Below are positions 1-9,463 of a DNA stretch of 27,260 bases, in pieces. Source of the DNA: Azolla pinnata (Eukaryota; Streptophyta; Polypodiopsida; Salviniales; Salviniaceae); assembly GCA_037176905.1 (NCBI GenBank), contig JBBBWG010005958.1:1-27260 (forward strand), given 5' to 3'. The notes under the pieces were generated by a model. The model was not told the origin of the DNA. It was given only the letters and a program-made list of their open reading frames with translations, and did not search any database. Each line of letters begins with the position of its first letter. Position 1 is the stretch's first letter. The position numbers and the translations under genes are program-made.

Positions 1-1003
1 CTTTCAATGGTGTGCCTTCCTGATTTCCATATCCTTCTTTCTTAGCTTCATCTTTGATGAGTGCAACGGCTCTGCGACTCCCCACAAAACATTCCTACAT
101 ACAAGAGCGGCTGGTCGGATTGAATTCATAAGCTTGTTCTTTGATTAGATCTTTCAATGGATGGTTAGATCTGTTGATAGCCTCTGTTGATTAGACAAGT
201 TTTCAATCTGGAGGCGAATCCTAAGACCAGAAAGGTGGATATAGATCTGAATACTTGCATCCCTGTTCAACATCAGAAAGTGAAAATGTTCGTGCTGCCT
301 TTTCTCCTTTATATTTGCTGGGGCCCTGGAAATGGGATCTTGGAAAGAAACCATCCTAAGTATGCAACAATATGCTTATTTCTATCGCCACTTCATAGAG
401 TGCTGGAAGATCTGCCATTCATTGCACCTGAAAACATTTATCGACACTCCATTGCCTCTTCAAGCAAAGACACAAAGGTTCACTTTGATATACCCCTACT
501 GATGTATCATTACTCTTAGTAACTGGAGAATTAACTGCACAACAAGGGAGAATGAATTCATTATTGATTCATTGTTCCTAGAATCACTGAATGAATTCAT
601 GACAATGTGCCAACTCTACTTACTGTTGCATAGATACTTTTATGACCCAACCAACTGTACAAAGACTGTATACACCATATAATTTATGCAACCACAGCTT
701 TCACTCCCTTGGATAACATCTGAAAGCAGATAATATCTTATGTAGGCCATCTGTGAAGCCTAGATACATTCAGTAACTTCTCAATAACCAAAAACCAGAA
801 ACTTGGTTATTTCTCTTGATCCACAAATAATAAATGAAGAGATCACTTGATCAAGCTAGGTTAATTGCAGGATTGTAGCATGGATCAGAATTGGCCACTG
901 TCAATAACTAGAAAATGTGTCAATAGGATGACACGAGCTGGAATAGGATAGTTTGCAGAAGGTGAAGGAATCCTTCAAAAGTACGTCTTGTTTCAGTCAC
1001 CTG
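1..1003. other. Intergenic, no supportable gene
   Basis: I see no recognisable gene here. A 110-codon open frame (187-519, plus strand) and a 66-codon frame opposite it match no family I know, and their composition is ordinary AT-rich intergenic DNA. The stretch next to 1003 should carry the 3' untranslated region of the minus-strand uL24 gene, but no clear polyadenylation signal can be fixed. Confidence 0.5.
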
Positions 1004-3020
1004 CTAATGGTATTTCAGAAGCACTGGCAAGCCCTTCTTTCCATCCTCGTATGGGTCATAAGTTCTTCTCAGTACTTCTTCCTTTGGTGTGTCCCTCGGA
1101 CCACCTGTACCAGTAAAAGGGGATATATAATTAGAAACATTGTGGATGTATTGGCCTATATAATTCATTGAATGATGTACAGGTTCAAACTTGAAACCAT
1201 ACATTCTGTAATCCGTGGTTTCCTCCTCTCTTTCAGGATCTCTGGACGAGGAATAATGCTTCCAGATGTCCCTATACCCCTTGACACACGGACTTTAGTA
1301 CCATCCTCAAGGAATCTATAACCCACCTTGCACGGTGCTCTGAAAGTTATATACTAGATAAGCTTATTTCTGTCCAAAAACATTGTTGAAAAGAGGAAAA
1401 GATAACTGGATTATTTGAGCACTCATACACTGTAACAGGATCGAGAATTTGCACATTCGAAACATGTAGAGGCGCCTCCTTGCTAAAGATACCACCCTCG
1501 TGAGTTTCAGTTCTTTTCACATGCTTCTTGACCTGTCCCAATCAGAAGAAACGCAAGTATCATGTTTTTAGGCAGGCGCTTCTTGCAAATACGTTAATAG
1601 ATGCCCCAAAGTTTAAGATTGGATTTGACTGTTTTTTGCAAGCATAGTAAATTGAGAGAAAATTGCTCCGAAACAAAGGTCATGTTCCTGTGACAACTAA
1701 AAAATAATTGGAGGCCATGCATTATATTCAAGAATGGACTGCTAAAAAACTCTCGGTTCCTCTGATCATAGATGGAAGAATAGTCTACATGCCATTTAGG
1801 AGAAGGAAAGAGGGTTACATGCCACAAAAAGAGGGCATTTGAGGACTCGCACAATGATGAAACTATATATTAGGCCCTAAATAATGTTTCTCTGCAACAC
1901 TCTGCTCATAACTAATGTTTCTCTTACAGATTTGGGGGTAAGCTTCAGGGTAAGTTTGAAAATGTCCAAAATCGCTTCTTTTAAAGTTTCTTTTAGCAAA
2001 TCTACAAGCACCATACATCCTATTTACTGCATGAGGAGGGGTCCCTTAATGTGAATATCAGAGCCTTTGAGATAACTGTTAAGCTATGCATATTACGCCC
2101 TCAACGAGAGCTGCACATTCAATCCTGGCCACTCCATGCATGTGGTCATAATGTGCACAGGAATTCATGGATCGAGTCAATTCCACACAATAGTTTCAGC
2201 CTATACAGGTTAGAAGTGAACCGTGCAGACGATGATAAAATCGCTCATGATTAAAAGAAGTCCAGAAATTGAGGAGCAGATATCTCAGATGTCCAGCCCA
2301 GATGCACAAGTCGAAGATCTAGAAAATCTACGGTCCTAGGAATACAACAGAAGATACAAACAGCTTTGGCCCAAAACATCTAACTCAGTCTGTATATATG
2401 TCAAAGGGAGGAATTTATGGAAGTCCAAGCATGATCATACCAGGGTTGCAATCAGTCTAAGAAGCTGCGTTGCTCGGCTCAAAGTTTTCAAAGACATGCA
2501 CATGAGAGATGATACACATCACAATTTAGATGGTAGCATGCACCACGGAAACAGGAAATCATATGCTGCCAAAAGGCCTGTGAGATTCATGGAATCCGCG
2601 CTGACATTAACGAACAAACAGCTTCACACAATGTCAGACCTCAGACAGAGAAGCAAAGCTACCCTAATCTTCAACTTCCACAACAAGAGCTGTTGAACAA
2701 GAGATTAACAAGGTTAGGGTTTTCCTCTCTCTCTTTGCTACTTACAAGGTTTCTGCCTTCGACGATGACCCGGTTGCGGCTGCGCACGACTTGCGTGACG
2801 GTGCCAGTGAGCCCTTTGTCACGCCCGGAGATGATCATCACCTTGAAAGAAAGGGCAGCGGAACCACGCACAGAGATCGGGTACACACGCAAATCAACAG
2901 AGGGCAAAAACCCTAGAAAAAAAAAGGGGGAAGGAAGCGGAAGCAGGGAAGAGCCGGTACCTTGTCTCCTCGCAAGATCTTCCAGTGCTTGAACACAACT
3001 TGGGGCTTCTTCCACCCCAT
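1004..3020 (-). CDS. Organellar (probably mitochondrial) large-subunit ribosomal protein uL24, KOW domain
   Basis: Structural protein of the organellar 50S-type subunit; uL24 binds 23S-type rRNA early in assembly. Five exons join in frame: 2961-3020, 2746-2841, 1429-1532, 1203-1339 and 1004-1104 (498 nt, 165 aa plus stop). All introns are GT-AG; the donors read GTACCG, GTAAGT, GTATGA and GTATGG. The N-terminus begins MGWKK. The KOW motif follows at about residues 18-50 (VMIISGRDKGLTGTV, then RVIVEGRNL). Next come THEGGIF, EAPLHVSNVQ, the PCKVGYRFLEDGTKVR segment and SGSIIPRPEILKER. The C-terminal GPRDTPKEEVL segment is typical of the plant KOW-domain uL24 family, which as I recall is about 160 aa long. 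No long cleavable presequence is visible, so targeting is inferred from the family. The ATG at 3020 is chosen because MGWK is the family start. Intron 2 (1533-2745) is the largest and holds no other gene. Confidence 0.9.
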
Positions 3021-3071
3021 GCCTCTTCTCCTCCTCCTCCTCCTTGTGCTTCTTCTTCTTCTTCTTCTTCT

Positions 3072-3104
<33 letters not shown>

Positions 3105-3262
3105 TCTGCTTCTGCTTCTGCTTCTCTTTCTGCTTCTGCTTCTGCTTCTGCTTCTGATTCTCTTTCTGCTTCTGCTGCTGCTGCTTCTCGCTTCGGGCTC
3201 TTCCTTCCTCTGCTTCGTCCTCTTCCTCTTCCTCTTCCTCTTCCTCTTCCTCTTCCTCTGCT
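3021..3262. repeat. CTT/CTG/CTTCCT microsatellite block upstream of uL24
   Basis: About 240 bp of pyrimidine-rich triplets and hexamers: TCC, then CTT, CTG, CTTCTG and finally TCTTCC units. In the direction of the uL24 gene this reads as GAA/GCA-rich DNA immediately 5' of the ATG, so it probably forms part of its promoter or 5' UTR. Long open frames across it (poly-Leu on one frame, poly-Ser/Ala on another) are products of the repeat and not genes. Confidence 0.9.
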
Positions 3263-3535
3263 CCTGCCCTGTTCCTTCCTGTGTTGTGCTTCTTGCTCTG
3301 TTCCTGTCAGTGCTTCATGACATACATGTCTCTACAAAGTCCTCACAAAACTCTTCAATTTTGGATCATGGCAAAAAAAAAAAGAGCTTATCATGACAGA
3401 ATTGATGTAAAAATGTCTGGAGCAGAATGGAACCTTGATTCAAAACTGCAACAGGAAGAGAAGAAAAATGATCGGGGATTTTCCCCGAAGCAAGGAGGCT
3501 GTAGGAGCAGATGTACGATGATGAAAACTCGAATT

Positions 3536-3866
3536 CAGGGTTTAGGGTTTAGGCTTCCGGTTTAGGGTTTAGGGTTTAGGGTTTAGGGTTTAAGGTTTAG
3601 GCTTCTGATTCAGGGTTTAGGGGTTAGGCTTCCGATTCAGGGTTTAGGGTTTAGGGTTTAGGGTTTAAGGTTTAGGGTTTAAGGTTTAGGCTTCTGATTC
3701 AGGGTTTAGGGTTTAGGCTTCCGATTCAAGGTTTAGGGTTTAGGGTTTAGGGTTTAAGGTTTAGGCTTCCGATTTAGGGTTTACGGTTTAAGCTTCCGGT
3801 TTAGGGTTTAGGGTTTAAGGTTTAGGCTTCCGATTTAGGGGTTTAGGGTTTAGGGTTTAGGGTTTC
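3536..3866 (+). repeat. Degenerate telomere-type TTTAGGG array with an interspersed variant
   Basis: Around 330 bp of the plant telomere heptamer TTTAGGG and one-base variants (TTTAAGG, TTTACGG). It is interrupted about eight times by a related block of the type GGCTTCCGATTCAGGG or GGCTTCCGGTTTAGG, near 3551, 3600, 3627, 3688, 3715, 3763, 3789 and 3823. The regular alternation makes it a compound minisatellite and not a clean telomere seed. It starts about 520 bp upstream of the uL24 start codon. Read in that gene's direction it is the CCCTAAA strand, which contains the telo-box sequence AAACCCTAA. Confidence 0.95.
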
Positions 3867-5567
3867 GCGCATGTTTTTACACTCTTTGTTCCTGCTCTCT
3901 AAAAAGCCTCGAGCTTCTCTCCATCTCTCTTCACAAGGGTCGATCACATCAGTCGCGATTGATTCCATATTTCCATTAGCATGTGTTTTACTTTTAGTCG
4001 GTGTTCTCGACCAGTTGCGAGGATTCGAATGCAATGCAAGCCTTATGGCCTAAATATACTGTCATCAATCACACAGCTCATGGACTAAATATGTCATATG
4101 CTTCAATCTACCCAAACATTGCTGCTGTGGGCTTCCACAATGTAAATTTTCAATATGCTCCAATCTACCCAAACAGTACTGCTGCGGGCTTCCACACAAT
4201 GTAAATTTTCAATTATATGGCCACAATATATGGAAGAAAAGACCTTCTCAAATCCACCAATTTAGTACATGATCTGGAATCAAAATTTGGGCCTTCTTTC
4301 ACAATTCCAACAGCTCTTTCCATGTGGATTTGTCACTTGAAAAAAAAAAAAAAAAAGATTGTTGTGCTGATAATTAAACTGGTCAGCCAAAATCCTGATG
4401 TGTGTATACAAGTTCCATTGAGGTTCTTGAGAGATTAGTGTGGTGCTCAAAATATATCATCAGATCAGACCACAAAAAAGACACAAATGGATGGATGAAG
4501 TGGGCTAGTTTTTACCATCTTGAGGCACACTTCCGGAGCTCCGATGCATTCGTTCGTCACCGAACTCCATAACCTTACAATACAAAGCTTCAAACAGCTG
4601 AATTTCCATAGCCAGGGAATGCTGGCTGTTTTCAGATCCAACCATAGGATTTTGTGAAGCAAATCATAGATAAAGAGTTGAAAAAGTTATATATAACAGA
4701 CATTCTGGGAAAATCAGAGGCACTCAAGCTAAATACTCTTTTTTCTTTTTTATTGCTTGGGAAATGACTCTTTTTGTGTGAGATGGGTATGATCTCCAAA
4801 GCTAGCCAGGGCCCCCACTCTGTGTCTCTCTCCACTACAGAAAGAAGCAAGAAAAAGAAAGAAAACAAAGGGGTGGGGGGGAAAAAAAAAGGAAAAGAAA
4901 ACCAAGTAGAGAGCCTTTGTTCTTCTCTTTTTTTTTTCTTTTTTTGTTTTATACTACAAAAGAATTCAGTAAGGCAAGAAAAACCTACACAGACAGCATT
5001 TTATCCTGTTGGAATTGCTTAACAAAGCCATGGCAAGGCGGTGTGTAGTAGAATTACACTCGGGAGTTTGTGAATGCAGCCGGCAGCTTCCCTTTTCTCC
5101 TCTTTTTTTGTTTCTAACCTTCTTACACAAGGGGTTTCTGTAAGATTTCCAGCTCTATTATGTCTTCATTTGGATGTGATAACCTCTAGAGAGTATTTTT
5201 GAAGTACTCCGCCAACGTGTACTGTGTCTCATTTACGCCTTGCGACCAAAACTTTTATCCTACGGCATCTGATACCTACAAATAGCACCCTCCTGTTCTA
5301 ACTGCGGGGAGGGAAGGCAAAATCATTTTCTCCTAATTACTTGACATCCCTGCACAACACCAAAATCACAGAATTCTATTCAATATCTATTCCTTTTCGA
5401 AGCATTGGTTTTACACACACAAGCATGGACACTGGTTCTAGATGGACTGGAGTTCAAAATGTAGCTTTGCAATGGCATTTGTTGCGATAATCGGACTGTG
5501 GTTTGATGCCCAGCGCTGTAGACCTTGTGATGGATCTATCTGATACAACTAGGGGGAGCAAGACCAT
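3867..5567. other. Intergenic between uL24 upstream region and hnRNP 3' end
   Basis: No gene recognised. It holds a 57-59 bp tandem duplication (listed separately), a 17-A tract at 4340-4356, an A/G-rich stretch at 4850-4900 and a T-rich stretch at 4925-4950. The part nearest 5567 is probably the 3' UTR of the minus-strand hnRNP gene. Confidence 0.5.
4097..4212 (+). repeat. 57-59 bp tandem duplication, two copies
   Basis: Copy 1 (4097-4153) and copy 2 (4154-4212) both run from TATGCT through CAATCTACCCAAACA and GGGCTTCCACA to GTAAATTTTCAA. They differ by a few substitutions and a 2-base insertion in copy 2. No coding role is visible. Confidence 0.9.
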
Positions 5568-5581
5568 TCACTGCACTTCTC
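5568..5581 (-). other. Possible alternative last coding exon of the hnRNP gene
   Basis: The end of the hnRNP reading frame carries a donor-like CGAG|GTTAGT (donor GT at 5777-5776) overlapping the stop codon at 5773-5775. Downstream, TGATAGCAG|GAGAAG gives an acceptor with the new exon beginning at 5581. Splicing would replace the last Gly-stop with GEVQ-stop, ending at 5568, and the rest would be 3' UTR. It is inferred only from splice-site shape; unspliced termination at 5773 is equally possible. Confidence 0.4.
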
Positions 5582-5772
5582 CTGCTATCATTAATCACGC
5601 CAATGAATAAAACTCACAAGCAATGCAACAGGTTATGCCAAGTGAGCGAATTGTATCAGGGCCACGCCAAAACGCGACTTCGCAAGCAATTCTAGAGCTC
5701 GGTCTTGAGTCTTCGGAGATCAAATATAACGTTACAGCACCGCAGTATCCATGAGAGAAACAAAGAAATGAA

Positions 5773-7178
5773 CTAACCTCGATGAGACTGCCGTGCAGAG
5801 CCATAAGCGCTGGACATATAAGCTCCGCCTGCGAATTCGTTCCCGTTGTCACCAGAACCATAGCCTCCAAACCCCGATCCTCCGATCGTAGCAGATGGGC
5901 TGAAGGGATCGGTCCCGATCGACATCTTCTGCGGCCGTTCTCTACTAAGCCCAAAACTGTTGTACATCTCCCGATTGAAGTTATTGTCATATGTACCACC
6001 AGCGCCACCACCGACAGAGTTCGGGCTGCTTACTGAGCTATACATTCCTAAGGGGCTCCCATAGCCATTTCCTCTGCCACTGTAACCTGCATTGTTGGAT
6101 CTATACGAGGCACCATCGTGAGATCCATAATTGGCATTTCCAGCGGCATATCCGCCGTTACTATTAGGGTTGTGGCTGGGGGACCAGGAACCCAACCCAC
6201 CAGCGTTGTATGTACCGATGCTAGACCCCCGGCTGTAACCATAGCCACTGACCAAGCTGTTGTTTCCATATGCCATGGGCCCGGTGCTCCAAAGGCTTCG
6301 CCCCGGCGTACTTCCATAGCCACCGCTGCTTGGCCCATAACCGCCTCCGCCGAATCCGGCGTTCGAGCCGGGGCCAGGGCCGAAGCTCCTCGCGAAATGC
6401 GCGTGGGCTCCGCCGTAGATGCCGCCATTGTAGCCAGCGTGCATCGAATCGGCGAAGCTACTCCGCGTGTTACTGGCGCCATATCCGGCAGCTCCGTAGG
6501 GGGAGAACGCGGCGGGGCCAGGAGATGGGCTATTAGTAGTGTACCTGCCGTCGATGCGAGATGGGAAGGGCCCGATGGGGCTGGGGTTGAAGTGGGCATA
6601 GCCGAAGGAAGCTCCAGCAGCAGCAGGGGCACCATTGCCGCGAGCCGGGCTCGGCGACATCTCCTTCGGTATCGCCCTCTTCACCTCCACCATCTTGCCC
6701 TTGAGCTCATGGAAGGACTTCTGCAGAACGCGATCGACGGCATCTTCGGAGTCGTAGGTGATGAATCCGAAGCCGCGGGGGCGCTGCGTCGCGTGGTCAT
6801 ACATCACCACCACATCGGACGCGGTTCCGAACTGGTCGAAGTACTTGCGGAATTCGTGCTCCGTGACCGTGGCAGCTAACCCGCCCACGAAGATCTTCTT
6901 CGTCCTCGCGATCGCGATCGCGATCGGATTGAGCCCAGCCGAAGCATTGCTCCTCCCCACAACACCATTGCTACTTTGCTGCTCATCGCGGGGCACTGCC
7001 TTCTTCGCTTCGACCTACATCCTCCCAAAATCCAAAGGCAAGAAACCTTCACATAATTGCATCTGCCCAAAAGCTCTCCTACTTGTTAGAGCCCCAACAA
7101 AGCACATGAGAGGCATTGCATACAGGTTTGCATTCAAACAGAACATGGGTTCCCATCATCACCATCACCATCATCACC

Positions 7179-7249
<71 letters not shown>

Positions 7250-7587
7250 CATCAAGAACAACAACAGCAGCAGCAGCAACAGCATCAAGAACAACAACAG
7301 CAGCAGCAGCAACAGCATCAAGAACAACAACAGCAGCATCATCATCATCATCATCATCACCATACCTGGCGCCCATCTATGGTGTGCTTCTCCTGCACTA
7401 CCCTGTCCGCTACCGATGGATCGGAGAAGACGACGAATCCGAAGCCCCGCGCCCGCCCCGTCGTCCTGTCCTTCATAATGACGGCCTCCACCACATCCCC
7501 ATAGGCCTCGAAGTAGCTCTTCAGCTTCTCCTCGCTGGTCTCCCAGGAAATGCCGCCAATGAAGAGCTTGCCCACATCGGAGTCCAT
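5773..7587 (-). CDS. Two-RRM glycine-rich hnRNP-type RNA-binding protein
   Basis: Probably binds mRNA in the nucleus and cytoplasm (splicing, stability or granule assembly), as plant hnRNP-A/B-like proteins do. Exon 1 is 7366-7587 (74 codons from the ATG at 7587). The donor is CAG|GTATGG. Exon 2 starts at 7014 after TGTAG and runs to the stop at 5773, giving 487 aa. RRM1 has RNP2 LFIGGI (8-13) and RNP1 RGFGFVVF (47-54). RRM2 has RNP2 IFVGGL (115-120) and RNP1 RGFGFITY (154-161). The join restores GRQ|VEAKKAVPRDEQ, the family linker, which supports the splice. From about residue 200 the protein is a low-complexity Gly/Ser/Tyr/Asn-rich tail of prion-like composition. The intron (7015-7365) carries a long triplet repeat beginning at its 5' splice site; retention would stop translation two codons after the exon. 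Exons are GC-rich, unlike the flanking DNA. Confidence 0.93.
7153..7363. repeat. CAT/CAC and CAA/CAG triplet-repeat block inside the hnRNP intron
   Basis: On the plus strand: (CAT/CAC)n, then a 33 bp unit beginning CATCAAGAACAACAACAG repeated twice plus a partial third copy, then (CAT)n again. On the coding (minus) strand this is TGATGATG... starting at the fifth intron base, so repeat length directly sets the context of the 5' splice site. Poly-His, poly-Gln and poly-Met frames across it are artefacts. Confidence 0.95.
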
Positions 7588-9463
7588 GGGAGAAGGAATC
7601 GATCAGCACTGTGAGTTGAACCGATCAGGAAAACAGTTTGGGGGGGGGGAAGCAAGGGGGAAAGCAGGGGGGGAGGGATCAGATGGGGCAATGGAAGGAT
7701 GCGGAAAAGGGAAGCTCCAGATCTGGGAGCATGAAGCAGGATGGAGTAGATCAGAGAAACAGGCCGATCTGAAGCCGGGGAAGGGGATGGGCAGGTGCCC
7801 AAATGGCGATCTGATCTCTGTATATATACATATATATGCAGATTTCAGAGTGTGCGATGTGAAGAAGGCTCCATCCAAATCGGAAATCCTCCTCAATGGA
7901 CTCAACCTCAAAACCTATCTCCGAAGCATCTTCCTTGCACATATACACATAAACCATCGCTTCCAAAGCTTCATATCTTTTCATGGCCATAGCTTGCTAG
8001 CTGCCCTCGGGTGCGATCGAAGTGCATGTGTGTTGGTGCCAGCCCACGATCGAAGTGTTGATCCGCTTGTATGAGAGAACATTCTACAAGAAACTCGACG
8101 ATTCGTCGATCGTATGAAGAGGGGGGGGGGGGGGGGGTGGGGATATGAAAGCCCTCGATGACTCTCGATTGGGGGGGGGGCGGAACAAATGCAACGATCC
8201 GATGAAAGAGTAGTTTGGCATCCAAAGAATTCATCGGCATTAAAGCGAGCTATAATCCCAAACCATCGGTAAGATGATTTGTGACGACTTTGTCCTCGTT
8301 GGATCGAGACTAATCGCGTCGTCGTCGTGAGCTGGATTACCAACATCGCAAAACTTTGTAAAGGCTTGAAAGCTTTGATTGCACACAGATCCATGCTCCC
8401 ACTTATAATTGCGCGGCATTCCACATGCACTGACCCAAATCTTGACTGATCGATAAAGCGTCGAGCTTCAAAATGGCATCCGAAACATCCGCATTTTATA
8501 ATTCTCGTGTCTCAGTATCATATCATAATGTGCATCACATGCAAGAACAGATAAGAAGGTAATCTGGGAATAGAAGCAAAATTACAAATTCTGACAAAAT
8601 GCCAAGATTGGAGTTCTTTTGTTCATACGCTTCCAATATACAAGTCCACCAAATATTTCCAACACGTTGCTGAATGAAGCTATAGCTTTAACTTGAGCTC
8701 AACTTCCATTCCAAACTCATCGACAGTACTCTCAGTTTCCCACCACAATCTGGTTGATCCACGTACGTAGTTTTAAACAGTCTGGTCAATACAAATGTTC
8801 ATATTGTTTCAAAATTTTGAATTTGCCATTCAGATGATTCTACTGAGGCAACAAGCTTTGAGGAGAACCTTATTTGCATTACAAAAAACTTGGGCTAGTC
8901 AGTCTTATGTAATTAACAGTTATCTCGTTATCAACTAGGACTACTTTTATTCTGCAACCCATCATTTGGGAGACGCAAAGCAGGCTACCTTATCCAAAAT
9001 TGAGAGAATGCGATCACATTACTTTCCTACCACTATTGCTTTCCTAAATCTTCTTATAGATTAACATATAGTTGTCATGATCTCAAGCATCCTCTTCTCC
9101 GGGTTCGAAAAAAGCTGCATAGCAAACAGCAAATGTTTATCAAACCAAAGTTGTTAAGATTCATAATACTGTAATAACGCAAGGATTACAAAGGTCTTGC
9201 TTTTTTACCTTTATTACTGTGTTGCAGTGTATACTCTGTTAGAAAATATACATAATAGCAGATACCAGGTTTGGTATAGCATTGTTGGCAATAGAACTTC
9301 CATGAATGTTATCTACCTTGTTGCTGGTACATGAATAGAATTTCTCAAGTTTCTTGTTTCACAGATATCCGTTCTGTTGGAAGACCATATCAGCCAAATG
9401 AAGACATTTGTCAGTCTCATGTGAACACGATAGTTGACAATGCATTACATCCAAGGATTCCAT
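7588..9463. other. hnRNP promoter region and intergenic DNA
   Basis: 7588-8200 is the likely promoter and 5' UTR of the hnRNP gene. It contains guanine runs at 7640-7649 (10 G), 8121-8137 (17 G) and 8171-8180 (10 G), plus a TATA-rich tract at 7812-7837. From about 8400 to 9463 the DNA is AT-rich with no gene recognised; the right end is the expected 3' UTR of the carrier gene. Confidence 0.5.
7812..7837 (-). promoter_or_regulatory. Candidate TATA region of the hnRNP gene
   Basis: A TATATATGTATATATA-type tract lies about 230-250 bp upstream of the ATG at 7587, read on the minus strand. The position suits a TATA box with a roughly 200 nt 5' UTR. AT repeats like this also occur by chance, so confidence is low. 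Confidence 0.35.

Noticed and set aside
187..519. 110-codon plus-strand frame
   Set aside because: No recognised family, no splice or promoter context, AT-rich composition like its surroundings.
2962..3396. Poly-Leu (and overlapping poly-Ser/Ala) frames
   Set aside because: Products of the CTT/CTG microsatellite next to the uL24 start.
4213..4356. Possible SINE with a 17-A tail
   Set aside because: No A/B boxes upstream and no target-site duplication found.
5782..6879. Long plus-strand frames opposite the hnRNP exon
   Set aside because: Antisense shadows of a GC-rich Gly/Ser-coding exon; no independent support.
6758..7504. 248-codon plus-strand frame with long poly-His and poly-Gln
   Set aside because: It is antisense to the hnRNP exons and crosses the intron triplet repeat; the amino-acid runs come from CAT/CAC/CAG repeats.
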